DNA of 53,659 nt, from positions 1 through 53,659 of the forward strand of contig SVHM01000006.1 of NCBI GenBank assembly GCA_015055815.1. Reading direction: 5' to 3'. Below are positions 8,119 through 17,590 of this stretch, one piece after another. Source of the DNA: Clostridiales bacterium. GTDB taxonomy: Bacteria > Bacillota > Clostridia > Christensenellales > UBA1242. The notes below the pieces were generated by a model. That model searched no databases. It was not told where the DNA came from and was given only the letters and a program-made list of their open reading frames with translations. A program made the translations under genes and the position numbers. Each line of letters opens with the position of its first letter. Within the stretch, counting starts at the first letter, position 1.

Positions 8119-9093
8119 TTAAATCTTTGGCAAAGCATGTAGAGTTCTCAAATCATTTACCATATCTACTCTAAATTCTTGAAGAACATGTTCAACTTCA
8201 ATGAGTGGGCAATAGAAAATTTTATCATTCTTAACACCAAGTGCCAAGTTTGTCATATCTTGCATAAGAAGTTGAACGGCAAGAACTCCCCATCTTACAC
8301 CAAGCATTCTATCGTAATAAGTAGGCTCACCGCCCCTTTGAACGTAGCCAATTTCAATTCCCCTAGTAATTAGTTGCAATTGAGACTGAATTTCATAAAC
8401 AACTTCGTCCATATCAAGTTTACAACCTTCACTCATAACAACTACTGGAGCAGTAACTCCATGACTCATAGAATTTTTTAGGTCGGCAACAATTTGGTCA
8501 ACCGAATATTCAATTTCGTTTACAGCAAGAGAATCTGCTTCAACAGCCACTGCTGTATGAAGAGCGATATCCCCACAATGTCTACCCATACATTTAAATA
8601 CAACTGCTCTATCGTTTGCGTACATTGTTTGTTTAATGTCTGTAACAGTATTAACTGCTTGTTGAACGGCAGTATCAAACCCTAGCGACCTTTCTGTATA
8701 AAACAAGTCATTATCAATAGTTCCCGGAATACCAATTACATGAACACCTGCATTAACTAGGTCTCTAGCACCCCTAAATGACCCATTACCACCAATAACA
8801 ATAAGTCCTTCAATACCATTTAATTTCAAATTGTCAATTGCTTTTCTAAATCCAGCTTCTTGCATAAATTCTTGGCTTCTGCTAGTTTTAATAATCGCCC
8901 CTGCTATTGTTTCAATATTGGCAACATCAATTTTTTTCAAACTTCTTATATCATTTTCAATAAGACCTTGATATCCCCTATTAATTCCAATTACTTCCAC
9001 TTGATTTGAGTCGCAAGTATCAACAATTGCTTTAATACAAGCATTCATTCCTTGACAGTCGCCACCACTACAAAGCACACCTATCTTTCTCAT
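8119..9093 (-). CDS. pfkA: 6-phosphofructokinase-family protein
   Basis: A glycolytic PFK-A family protein of 324 aa, close to the usual 320. Conserved parts are the N-terminal KIGVLCSGGD, PGTIDND with the catalytic Asp, MGRHCGD, and VQRGGEPTYYDR. Three normally near-invariant positions differ from the E. coli enzyme: GGDAPGMN is GGDCQGMN, GGDGS is GGNGS (Asn in place of the Mg-binding Asp103), and LGHIQRGG is IGYVQRGG (Tyr in place of the F6P-binding His249). It may be an altered paralogue. It lies just downstream of dnaE, an order common in Clostridia, but the 141-bp gap suggests some independence. Confidence 0.85.
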   Translation of the reverse strand: MRKIGVLCSGGDCQGMNACIKAIVDTCDSNQVEVIGINRGYQGLIENDIRSLKKIDVANIETIAGAIIKTSRSQEFMQEAGFRKAIDNLKLNGIEGLIVIGGNGSFRGARDLVNAGVHVIGIPGTIDNDLFYTERSLGFDTAVQQAVNTVTDIKQTMYANDRAVVFKCMGRHCGDIALHTAVAVEADSLAVNEIEYSVDQIVADLKNSMSHGVTAPVVVMSEGCKLDMDEVVYEIQSQLQLITRGIEIGYVQRGGEPTYYDRMLGVRWGVLAVQLLMQDMTNLALGVKNDKIFYCPLIEVEHVLQEFRVDMVNDLRTLHALPKI

Positions 9094-9234
9094 ATTTATT
9101 TCCTTTTTATTTTTTTCAATAGTAATTTAACATAAATTAAATATTTTCCCAAATAATTTTAGTTATTTTTAAAAAATATTACCTTAACATAATTATATGC
9201 ACTTATCAATTTTACAATCATAAAGCTTATACTT

Positions 9235-12200
9235 TTATAATACTTTTATATAATCATCATCAATATATGCATGAAGTTCGTTTATAAGGAAACCTTTTGG
9301 CTGAACTTTTATAGATAATTGGAAAGGTTTATTTTGTTTGCTACATTTAACTATTACTGGACTATTACCCGGATAAGATTTAAGCAAATCAAATATTTCT
9401 TTCGATAATTTTTCATCAGTCAAATCATACATAAGATAAAGTTTTGGCTCTGTTTTCTTTTCTTCTACAACTTTTTCTTCCCCGTTGCCTTTTATTTCAA
9501 CCTTACCTATATCTTCAACCCTTACACAAACACCCTTTTCGTTAATACTTAGTTTGCCTTTTATTTTGACAATATTATCAACCAGTAAAATATCTTTATT
9601 TTTAGCAAAAGTTTTGGCAAATAGCATTGCATCAAATGACCCGTACAAGTCTTCAATTTTAACAATCGCCATTTCACTTCCATCACGTTTACTATACAAC
9701 TTTTTCATTTCAGTTATAATGCCACCGCACACAACATCCATATTATCAGTAAGTCCATCATACTTAGTTTCTGTCTCTTCTTCGGACATTTCATCCTTTT
9801 CTTCAACCATAAGCATTCCGCCATTAAAGTTGAAACTTTTGAATATATCTACAAAATTAGAAAGTGGATGACCTGACACATAAATTCCAGCAACTTCCTT
9901 TTCAAGTTTTAACTTTGTTTGGTCATCATATTCTGGAATATTTGGCATGGTAATAATATTTGATTTATCATCTTTCAAAATATCTGTAAACAAACTAAAT
10001 TGCCCGCTTGCTTGATGTTTTCTATCAAGTACTGCCTTTTCTATAAGTTGCGGATAAACTCTCATCATTTGGCTTCTCTTTGCACCAAAGCAATCAAATG
10101 CACCAGAAAGTATCATACTTTCAACGCAACGTTTATTTAGAAGCGTTGTATCAAGTCTATTGACAAAGTCGTTCAAGTCTTTAAAGTCGCCATTAAGTTT
10201 TCTTTCGTTTATAATCTGCTCAACAACATTGACACCGACATTTTTAAGTGCAGCAAGTCCAAATCTAATCTTATTATCTTTTACCGTAAAATAAGTATCA
10301 GACTTGTTTATATCGGGCGGAAGAACGTCAATTTTTTCTTCTTTAGCATAAGTAACATAGTTTTTAATCTCGTCTGAGTTAGTAATTCTATTATTAATAA
10401 CAGCTGTTAAAAACTCTGCTTCATAATAACATTTAAGATATGCCGTTTGATAAGTAACAAGGCTATATGCAGCAGCGTGAGATTTATTGAATGCATATTT
10501 TGCAAAGTCCGCCATCTCTGACCAAACTTGCTTAGCAACTTCTAGTGGCACACCCCTTTTCAAAGCACCATCAATAGCAGTATTTAATTTACCATCTTTA
10601 TCTACAAATTCTGCCCTACCATTTATGAACACTTCTTCTTCTTTCATCATTTTTTCTACTTGTTTCTTACCCATCATACGTCTAACCATATCGGCTTGAC
10701 CTAGGGTATATCCAGCCATGTCTTGAACAATTCTCATAACTTGCTCTTGATAAACTATACAACCATATGTTGACTTTAAAATTGGCTCAAGTATTGGGTG
10801 GGCATATGTAACTTCAGATGGATTGTGTTTATTGTGTACAAATCTAGGAATTGAGTTCATAGGACCTGGTCTATACATAGACACCGCAGCGACAATATCT
10901 TCAAGACAAGTAGGTCTCAAGTCTTTCATGAAGCCTTGAAAACCGCCACTTTCAATTTGGAATATAGCTTTTGTATTACCACTAGCAATAAGTTTAAATA
11001 CTTCTGGATCGTCATATGAACTTTTATCAAAGTCTATTTCAACACCATAGTTTTCTCTAACATAATTAATTGCCATTCTAATATCGGACAAGTTTCGAAG
11101 TCCCAAAAAGTCCATTTTCAAATGCCCCAAGTGTTCCATTTCAACACCTGTAAACTGAGTAGTAATATCATCACCATTTCTTGATTGTGGTATAAACTTC
11201 TCCAAATTATCTTTACCGATAATAACACCACATGCATGAGTACTAGTCTGTCTTGGTGCATCTTCTAGTTTCATAGCAATATCAACAACTTTCTTTATAT
11301 CAGGGTTTTCATTATATATATTCACAAGTTCAGGTACTGAGTAATCAACCCCATAATCTTTAGCACCTTCTTTTGGTTTATAAAAACCAAAAGATTTCAT
11401 AATAATATTAGGCCTTTTTATTTCAATTTCTTTGCCATCTTTAGTAATTTTTGTAGGCATTGCCTTGGTTACTTGGTCAAGTTCAGAGTATGGCACTTTC
11501 AAAGCCCTTCCAACGTCTTTTATAGCATTCTTTGCAGCCATTGTTCCAAAAGTTATTATCTTTGCAACCCTACCTTCGCCATACTTCTTTCTAACATATC
11601 CAATTACTTCTTGTCTTCTACAATCTTCAAAGTCTACGTCAAAGTCGGGTGCAGAAACTCTTTCTGCATGAAGAAATCTTTCAAACAGCAAATCATATTT
11701 AAGCGGGTCAATATTAGTAATACCAATAAGATATGCAACAATCGAACCCGCACCACTACCCCTTCCTGGACCTACTGAAATTCCCATACTTCGAGCGGCA
11801 TTTATATAATCCCATACAATAAGGAAATATTCAACGAAACCTTGTTTTGTTATAACGGCAAGTTCACTTGCTATTCTATTTCTAATAGTGTCGGTATATT
11901 CACCGTACTTTTTCTTAACGCCTTCATCAATAAGTTTATTAAGATAAACAAGTGGCTCATCACCAGTAACGGGCTCGTATCTTGGAAAAAGATAATGTCC
12001 GTATACAAACTTATAATTACACTTGTTAGCAATCTCAATTGTATTTGAAATACATTCAGGATGATTAGGAAAAAGTTCCGCCATCTCATCGCCCGTTCTA
12101 AAATAAAACTCATCACAAGGAAGCTTTAGTCTATCTGGGTCATCAACCGTTTTACCCATCTGAACACACATAAGAACATCTTGCATTTCAGCATCTTCTT

Positions 12201-12822
12201 TATCAACATAGTGAACGTCATTGGTAGCAACAGTTTTTACATTATATTTTTCAGCATATTCAAATAGTTTTACATTAACTTCTAATTGTTCTGGCAAATG
12301 ATGGTTTTGAACTTCCAAATAAAAGTCATCACCAAATAAATCTTTAAACCATTTAACAAGCCTTTCTGCTTCTTCGTAATCTCTATTCATTATAGCTTGG
12401 GGAATATCTCCCGCAAGACAAGCCGACAAACAAACAACACCTTCATGATACTTTTCCAAAGTTTTATAGTCAATACGTGGCTTATAATAAAACCCATCTC
12501 TAAAAGCAATTGTATTTAACATACAAATATTATTATATCCCACTTCATCTTTTGCAAGAAGTACTAAGTGAGCATATTTACTCTTGCCCGCTTTAACATG
12601 CAAATCTTGAGCAACATAAAACTCACAACCAAAAATTGCCTTTATATCTAAATCTCTACACGCATCATAAAATTTTACAGCACCATACATATTGCCATGG
12701 TCGGTAATAGCGATAGCAGGCATTCCAAGTTCCTTTGCTTTTTTCGTTACTTGGTCTATTCTAGCGATACCGTCAAGCAAGCTAAATTCAGTATGTAAAT
12801 GTAAGTGCACAAAATCTGTCAT
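9235..12822 (-). CDS. dnaE: DNA polymerase III alpha subunit, DnaE type
   Basis: Replicative polymerase subunit, 1195 aa, a normal length. The N-terminal PHP domain starts FVHLHLHTEFSLLDG, with ITDHGNMYG next. The polymerase active-site motif PDFDVDFEDCRR holds Asp395 and Asp397. The region around GPGRGSGAGS is the conserved pre-catalytic stretch. A helix-hairpin-helix region and an OB fold (VVCGGIITEMKKLYSKRDG) follow, with a less conserved C-terminus. The start has AGGAG upstream and lies 9 nt after whiA, so both are probably co-transcribed. Many Bacillota have PolC as well; it is not in this window. Confidence 0.97.
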   Translation of the reverse strand: MTDFVHLHLHTEFSLLDGIARIDQVTKKAKELGMPAIAITDHGNMYGAVKFYDACRDLDIKAIFGCEFYVAQDLHVKAGKSKYAHLVLLAKDEVGYNNICMLNTIAFRDGFYYKPRIDYKTLEKYHEGVVCLSACLAGDIPQAIMNRDYEEAERLVKWFKDLFGDDFYLEVQNHHLPEQLEVNVKLFEYAEKYNVKTVATNDVHYVDKEDAEMQDVLMCVQMGKTVDDPDRLKLPCDEFYFRTGDEMAELFPNHPECISNTIEIANKCNYKFVYGHYLFPRYEPVTGDEPLVYLNKLIDEGVKKKYGEYTDTIRNRIASELAVITKQGFVEYFLIVWDYINAARSMGISVGPGRGSGAGSIVAYLIGITNIDPLKYDLLFERFLHAERVSAPDFDVDFEDCRRQEVIGYVRKKYGEGRVAKIITFGTMAAKNAIKDVGRALKVPYSELDQVTKAMPTKITKDGKEIEIKRPNIIMKSFGFYKPKEGAKDYGVDYSVPELVNIYNENPDIKKVVDIAMKLEDAPRQTSTHACGVIIGKDNLEKFIPQSRNGDDITTQFTGVEMEHLGHLKMDFLGLRNLSDIRMAINYVRENYGVEIDFDKSSYDDPEVFKLIASGNTKAIFQIESGGFQGFMKDLRPTCLEDIVAAVSMYRPGPMNSIPRFVHNKHNPSEVTYAHPILEPILKSTYGCIVYQEQVMRIVQDMAGYTLGQADMVRRMMGKKQVEKMMKEEEVFINGRAEFVDKDGKLNTAIDGALKRGVPLEVAKQVWSEMADFAKYAFNKSHAAAYSLVTYQTAYLKCYYEAEFLTAVINNRITNSDEIKNYVTYAKEEKIDVLPPDINKSDTYFTVKDNKIRFGLAALKNVGVNVVEQIINERKLNGDFKDLNDFVNRLDTTLLNKRCVESMILSGAFDCFGAKRSQMMRVYPQLIEKAVLDRKHQASGQFSLFTDILKDDKSNIITMPNIPEYDDQTKLKLEKEVAGIYVSGHPLSNFVDIFKSFNFNGGMLMVEEKDEMSEEETETKYDGLTDNMDVVCGGIITEMKKLYSKRDGSEMAIVKIEDLYGSFDAMLFAKTFAKNKDILLVDNIVKIKGKLSINEKGVCVRVEDIGKVEIKGNGEEKVVEEKKTEPKLYLMYDLTDEKLSKEIFDLLKSYPGNSPVIVKCSKQNKPFQLSIKVQPKGFLINELHAYIDDDYIKVL

Positions 12823-12831
12823 ATTTTTCTC

Positions 12832-13824
12832 CTATAATGTAGTAATTGTAAATTTGCTTTTATTTATCTCATCGGCTATTTGTATAAGTTTTGTAAACCT
12901 ATGGTTAATGCCACTTTTAGTAAGTTTTTCTGTCGATAAACTTCTCAATTCTTCTAGTGACGCTTCGGGGTTTGCAAGCCTAAGAAGAGCTAGTTCCATC
13001 AAATTTTCACTCAAGCTCTCTAGCCCCCTATTTTCTTGTATAACTTTAATTGCATTAAGTTGTTTTACTGCCGCATTAACCGTTTTATTAAGATTGGCAT
13101 TAAGGCAATTTGTTTGTCTATTAACATTGTTTCTAAGTTCCCTTATTGCCGCTTCATTTTGTAAATTCAAAACAGCTTTATTCGCCCCCACCAATGCCAA
13201 AGTATCACAAATTAATTGGTACTCTTTTATATACACAATCGGCAAGTTCTTTCGAACGGTGATTTTTGCAGAAATATCAAAATTTTTAAGTAGTTCTACC
13301 AAATCTTGTGCAATTTTTTCAAAGTTAAGAACAAACTCAAGATGATATCCGCTACTTTTCTGATTTTCATAATTTTTAATGATTATATTACTTGTCGCAC
13401 ATGCAACAAAAGCACCTTTTATATAACTTCTTTTGCAACACTCATCCAAAATAACAAAATCACTTATTCCGTTTTCAATCCCCAGCATACCATCTTCATC
13501 AATCTTCATAATTCCTAAGTCTTTTAGTAATTGCTCGGTAATATCGGTAGGAAGAGTTATTTTATACCTACTAGATTTATTAATATTTGTGTCTTCAAGC
13601 AAAGAAATATCACATTCTCTACCATAATATTGTTCAATTATGTTTTTAACAACAGAAAAAAGTTCCTTTATTTCAGTATAAATCTCAACTTTATATTTAT
13701 GATTACCCGAAATACTAAGTTCGCCCGAACACTTAATAATCGCACTCAAAAAAGCAATAGAACAACAATCATTTTCTATTTTCTCTTTTAATACTTCTTG
13801 TTTTGCATCCATTGCAAATGACAT
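12832..13824 (-). CDS. whiA: Cell division regulator/DNA-binding protein WhiA
   Basis: A 330-aa protein with the WhiA architecture: an N-terminal LAGLIDADG-homing-endonuclease-like region (CCKRSYIKGAFVACATSN, then GYHLEFVLN) and a C-terminal helix-turn-helix region (NRQTNCLNANLNKTVNAA and LEELRSLSTEKLTKSG). WhiA binds DNA and affects division and chromosome segregation in Gram-positive bacteria. It lies in the order murB, PHP gene, whiA, dnaE. The genes rapZ and yvcK, which usually precede whiA, are missing here. Confidence 0.93.
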   Translation of the reverse strand: MSFAMDAKQEVLKEKIENDCCSIAFLSAIIKCSGELSISGNHKYKVEIYTEIKELFSVVKNIIEQYYGRECDISLLEDTNINKSSRYKITLPTDITEQLLKDLGIMKIDEDGMLGIENGISDFVILDECCKRSYIKGAFVACATSNIIIKNYENQKSSGYHLEFVLNFEKIAQDLVELLKNFDISAKITVRKNLPIVYIKEYQLICDTLALVGANKAVLNLQNEAAIRELRNNVNRQTNCLNANLNKTVNAAVKQLNAIKVIQENRGLESLSENLMELALLRLANPEASLEELRSLSTEKLTKSGINHRFTKLIQIADEINKSKFTITTL

Positions 13825-13831
13825 ATTTCAC

Positions 13832-14569
13832 CTACACAAATTTTGGAATTTTATTATCTATATTAGCAATTTGATTTAGTGGAATTTTATACTTTTCAAC
13901 CAAATTAAACGCCCTATGATTTTTACCCACCGCAAACTTAGAGTGAGCATCACTATTAATTATAAACTTAACACCAAGTTTAACCATTGTATCAATTTCA
14001 CTTTTACTAAAATTAATTCTTTTTCCGTTAAGTTCAATATATATACCTTTATCTATACACGACTTAGCCAATCTTTCAACATCTACTTTACATCCACCAT
14101 AATTCAAATGTGCAAGTATACTTACTCTGTGCTTGTCCATGGCTTTAAGGTAAGCATTGGTATTTATATCAATTCTTTTTTGACTTTTTTTCTTAAATAA
14201 TATATTAGGCAAGAAAAACTTCAATCTCTCCGCAAGCGTACTTCTTGTCATTTTATGAAAGCCAAGAATAACTAAATCTAATTTTTCAAGTTCACTATCT
14301 TCAATATCTATATCACCATTTCTTGATATTAAATTTGCTTCAATACCCTTGTAAATCTTAACTGAATATTTATCTTTTAAATCGTCTATTTCATCACAAA
14401 TTTTACTTAAATCTCCACGTTTTATTGCATACATACTATTATAACAATGCTCAGTTATAGCAATCGCTTTTAACCCTAAATTTTCAGCTTGTTTTACATT
14501 TTCTTCTATACTACTTTTACCATGTGTATATGTAGTATGAGTATGAAAATCACCCGATAGTTTCATCAA
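13832..14569 (-). CDS. PHP-domain phosphoesterase
   Basis: A 245-aa metal-dependent phosphoesterase of the PHP family. It shows the metal-binding motifs FHTHTTYTHGK at the N-terminus, ITEHCY, a central GIEAN, and INSDAH near the C-terminus. It has the YcdX-like stand-alone layout. Its start (AGGAG, then ATG) lies 20 nt inside the end of murB, so the two are translationally linked. Substrate unknown; this family includes histidinol phosphatases and nucleotide or sugar phosphatases. Confidence 0.85.
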   Translation of the reverse strand: MMKLSGDFHTHTTYTHGKSSIEENVKQAENLGLKAIAITEHCYNSMYAIKRGDLSKICDEIDDLKDKYSVKIYKGIEANLISRNGDIDIEDSELEKLDLVILGFHKMTRSTLAERLKFFLPNILFKKKSQKRIDINTNAYLKAMDKHRVSILAHLNYGGCKVDVERLAKSCIDKGIYIELNGKRINFSKSEIDTMVKLGVKFIINSDAHSKFAVGKNHRAFNLVEKYKIPLNQIANIDNKIPKFV

Positions 14570-15479
14570 ATTCTCCTAGTAATTTTATTTCACAACTTAA
14601 TTCTTTATTATAACTTTCTTTAAATTTTTTCTTAACTTTGTTTATAAGTTTTATTACATCTTCAGAAGTAGCATCACCATTATTTACAATGAAGTTTGCA
14701 TGCTTAGTAGACACCACCGCATCACCAACACTTAAGCCTTTTACGCCACACTCATCAAGACATTTACTAACAATAATATCTTCTCTTCTTTTAAAAATCG
14801 ACCCTGCTGATGGCATGTTCAAAGGCTGACTTTCTCGTCTTATTTGAGCATAATCTTTTATCTTTTCACAAACTGTTTCTTTATTAGATTTGTTAAGTTT
14901 CAATCGTACTTTTAAAATAACACATTTCATATTCTGAAAAATGCTACTCCTATAAGAAAACAAACATTCATCTTTGAATAAAAACCTTATCTTGCCATTT
15001 TCTAAAAAGATAACACTCTCTACAATTTTAGCCATTTCAAAATCGTACGCACCTGCATTCATAGTAACTGCACCGCCAATTGTCGCTGGTATTCCAATAG
15101 CACCTTCCATTCCAGAAAGTCCCAATTCTCGACATTTAGATATAACTTCCCCCAAACTCACACCACTTCCACATTCCAAAGTATCTTCAAACGTCTCAAT
15201 TTGTGAAAAGTCACCACAAAGTTTGATAAGCACTCCGTCATATCCTTTGCTTGATGCCAAAATATTGCTACCCGCACCGATTATGTAATACTCAAAATTA
15301 TTCTTTTCAAGATAACCCACCACGTCAAGTAAATTTTCAATCGTGTTTACTTGTAAGAAATATTTACCACACCCACCAATCTTAAAAGTAGTTAGTTTTT
15401 TTAAATTAACATTTTTCTCACTCTTTCCCCACTTATTAAGTTTAGCTAGTTTTCTAAAAGACAGATTATCTACTTTCAT
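14550..15479 (-). CDS. murB: UDP-N-acetylenolpyruvoylglucosamine reductase MurB
   Basis: FAD enzyme that reduces UDP-GlcNAc-enolpyruvate to UDP-MurNAc in peptidoglycan synthesis. At 309 aa it has the usual length. Motifs are IIGAGSNILA in the FAD fold, GIPATIGGAVTMNAGAY, PSAGSIFKR with the catalytic Ser, and a C-terminal LSCEIKLLG containing the catalytic Glu. The ribosome binding site is a GGGGT type 6 nt before ATG. It is the first gene of the murB-PHP-whiA-dnaE cluster. Confidence 0.95.
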   Translation of the reverse strand: MKVDNLSFRKLAKLNKWGKSEKNVNLKKLTTFKIGGCGKYFLQVNTIENLLDVVGYLEKNNFEYYIIGAGSNILASSKGYDGVLIKLCGDFSQIETFEDTLECGSGVSLGEVISKCRELGLSGMEGAIGIPATIGGAVTMNAGAYDFEMAKIVESVIFLENGKIRFLFKDECLFSYRSSIFQNMKCVILKVRLKLNKSNKETVCEKIKDYAQIRRESQPLNMPSAGSIFKRREDIIVSKCLDECGVKGLSVGDAVVSTKHANFIVNNGDATSEDVIKLINKVKKKFKESYNKELSCEIKLLGEFDETIG

Positions 15480-15600
15480 ATTTTACCCCAAAACAATATT
15501 TTTTTCAATTATATTTAACAATTAATATATATTAATTTAATTATATATATGTTAATATTGTTTTCTTGAGAAAAGAAAATTCAAATCATTACAGAATACA

Positions 15601-15628
15601 AAAGCAACCAAGTCAAATTGGTTGCTTT
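15601..15628 (-). terminator. Terminator after the ldh operon
   Basis: Perfect stem AAAGCAACCAA with TTGGTTGCTTT and a 6-nt loop. The T-run on the minus-strand side is only four long, so efficiency is uncertain. Confidence 0.55.
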
Positions 15629-15632
15629 TTAA

Positions 15633-16544
15633 TTATTTATCAAAAATCTTTGATTTATTAGCCTTTATTTCATTTAATGATTTAGTAAGTCTTTCTTCAT
15701 CTTCTTGTGATAGTGTTATAAATAACGACTTTTTTACGCCATTTTTATTAAGAATTGTTGGAATTGCAAAATAACAGTCGTGTTCTTTATTATAAGCAGA
15801 GACTGTCATAATTGAATTTTGATTATAAAGAATTGCATTGGTAATTTTAAGAAGTGACATGCCTATTCCATAACAAGTATTGCCTTTTTTGTTTATAATT
15901 TCATATGCACTACCCACAACTTCTTTTTCAATCTCAATCATATCTTTTTTTGTTAAAAACTTATCAGCCTTATCAAGCCCAATTAAGACATTATTCCAAG
16001 GTACAAACTCAGTATCGCCATGCTCACCAATTACAAAACCATGTATATTTTTAGGATTTATATCAAGCTTTTCACCTATTAAATATCTAAGTCTTGCACT
16101 ATCAAGAGTTGTTCCGCTTCCTATAACCTTATTTGGACTAAAACCAGATAATTTGTACGTTATATAAGTCATAATATCTAATGGATTTGTAGCAACTAAA
16201 TAAATTCCATTGAAATTGGTTTTATTTATATTATCGATAATACTTTTGAAAACTTCATAATTTTTATGAATTAAATCAGTCCTAGTTTCTCCCGGATTTT
16301 GACCTTTGCCAGCACAAATACAAATAATAGTTGCATTATTACAATCGGAATAATCTCCCACATAAACTTTAAAGTTTTTTGGAGCATAACTCATGGCATG
16401 GGATAAATCTAGAGCTTCCCCTTCAGCCTTTTCTTTATTAACATCAATAAGAACGAGTTCATCAATATTTGAGCCATGTATCACCATTGAATAAGCATAA
16501 CTCATTCCCACATTTCCACATCCTATAATAACTACTTTGTTCAT
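15633..16544 (-). CDS. ldh: L-lactate dehydrogenase
   Basis: NAD-dependent reduction of pyruvate to L-lactate in fermentation. The 303-aa protein has the NAD-binding GCGNVG (residues 8-13). The loop carries Gln82 (AGKGQNPGETR), the residue that favours pyruvate, where malate dehydrogenases have Arg. Arg88 is in the same loop, Asp148 and Arg151 are in LDSARLR, and the catalytic His175 is in GEHGD. A strong ribosome binding site (AAGGAAGG) lies upstream. It is 14 nt downstream of the radical SAM gene and probably co-transcribed with it. Confidence 0.92.
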   Translation of the reverse strand: MNKVVIIGCGNVGMSYAYSMVIHGSNIDELVLIDVNKEKAEGEALDLSHAMSYAPKNFKVYVGDYSDCNNATIICICAGKGQNPGETRTDLIHKNYEVFKSIIDNINKTNFNGIYLVATNPLDIMTYITYKLSGFSPNKVIGSGTTLDSARLRYLIGEKLDINPKNIHGFVIGEHGDTEFVPWNNVLIGLDKADKFLTKKDMIEIEKEVVGSAYEIINKKGNTCYGIGMSLLKITNAILYNQNSIMTVSAYNKEHDCYFAIPTILNKNGVKKSLFITLSQEDEERLTKSLNEIKANKSKIFDK

Positions 16545-16558
16545 AATTTTACCTTCCT

Positions 16559-17482
16559 TTATTTCTCACAACCTTGTGTGATATTATTTTCTTTTAAGTA
16601 CCTTTCAATACTATTTAAAACTATTTTTTTATGAAGTTGCCAATCTGGTGCAACAAAAATTTCTTTTGGCGGGTCGGCAGTAACTCTGTGAATTATTATA
16701 TCACTATTTAGATTAGATATAATCATACCCACCATCTCAACATAATAGTCAAGTGTAATTGGAGAATATTCACCCCTTATATACATCTTCTCCAATTCTG
16801 TATTTTTAAGAATATGCGTTGAATGTATTTTAATTCCATCACAATTGCATTCATTAAAAACTTTCACCGTTCTCAAAATATCTTCTTTACTTTCATTTGG
16901 AAGTCCCACCATCAAATGCCCAACTACATTTATACCAGCAGTTTTTAATTTCGAACATGCTTTGACAAAATCTTCCGTCTTATAACATCTATTTATAATT
17001 TCTCCAATTTTATCATTTGCCGTTTGAAGCCCCAGTTCAACTGTTACATAATAATTATCTTTATATGTTGAAAGCAGTTCAACAACTTCATCAGTTATCA
17101 AATCAGGTCTTGTTGCAATTTCAAGACCAATTATTTTATCACTTGAGTTTAAAGATATATCATATTTCTTTTTTAAATTTTCAATACTATCATAAGTGTT
17201 TGAAAAATTTTGAAAGTAAGCAATAAACTTATTCGCCCGCTCTCCCCTATAGGAAGTTAAAAATTTTTCCACTTGATTTTTGATAGATGCATATACGTTA
17301 TCACATTTATTTTTTATCAAATCTCCCGAGCCACGCTCACTACAAAAAATACACCCACCTTGAGCTTTGCTACCATCACGATTAGGACAAGTGAAATTTC
17401 CGTCGATACAAATTTTTAAAACTCTCTCTCCAAACAACTCTTTCAAGTATTTATTTAAATGATTATATCTATCTTTTTCCAT
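16559..17482 (-). CDS. YtqA/YhcC-type radical SAM protein (TIGR01212-like)
   Basis: A 307-aa radical SAM protein. The cluster-binding cysteines are Cys32, Cys44 and Cys47, spaced C-X11-C-X2-C, which is the unusual spacing of the YtqA/YhcC family instead of CX3CX2C. Other family-like segments are RYNHLNKYLKELFGERV, KICIDGNFTCPNRDGS, LGLQTAND and GLPNESKEDI. The reaction is not known to me. No Shine-Dalgarno sequence precedes the ATG, and a GATAAT box lies only 8 nt upstream, so the mRNA may be leaderless. Confidence 0.88.
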   Translation of the reverse strand: MEKDRYNHLNKYLKELFGERVLKICIDGNFTCPNRDGSKAQGGCIFCSERGSGDLIKNKCDNVYASIKNQVEKFLTSYRGERANKFIAYFQNFSNTYDSIENLKKKYDISLNSSDKIIGLEIATRPDLITDEVVELLSTYKDNYYVTVELGLQTANDKIGEIINRCYKTEDFVKACSKLKTAGINVVGHLMVGLPNESKEDILRTVKVFNECNCDGIKIHSTHILKNTELEKMYIRGEYSPITLDYYVEMVGMIISNLNSDIIIHRVTADPPKEIFVAPDWQLHKKIVLNSIERYLKENNITQGCEK

Positions 17483-17543
17483 ATAGATATATTATCACAA
17501 ACATAAATTAATTTAAAGTCAATTAACTGTTATTTAAGAATAT

Positions 17544-17572
17544 TTGTAACTTTCATTATCATATAGTATCAA
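17544..17572 (+). promoter_or_regulatory. Promoter of the M1-like lipoprotein gene
   Basis: TTGTAA (17544-17549), 17 nt, TATCAA (17567-17572). The ATG at 17576 is too close to this -10 box, which supports the ATG at 17591. Confidence 0.55.
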
Positions 17573-17590
17573 TATATGAAAGGAGAAAAT

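Noticed and set aside
11473..12116. Several frames of 68-101 codons opposite and within dnaE
   Set aside because: They are shadows of the dnaE coding sequence with no start signals of their own.
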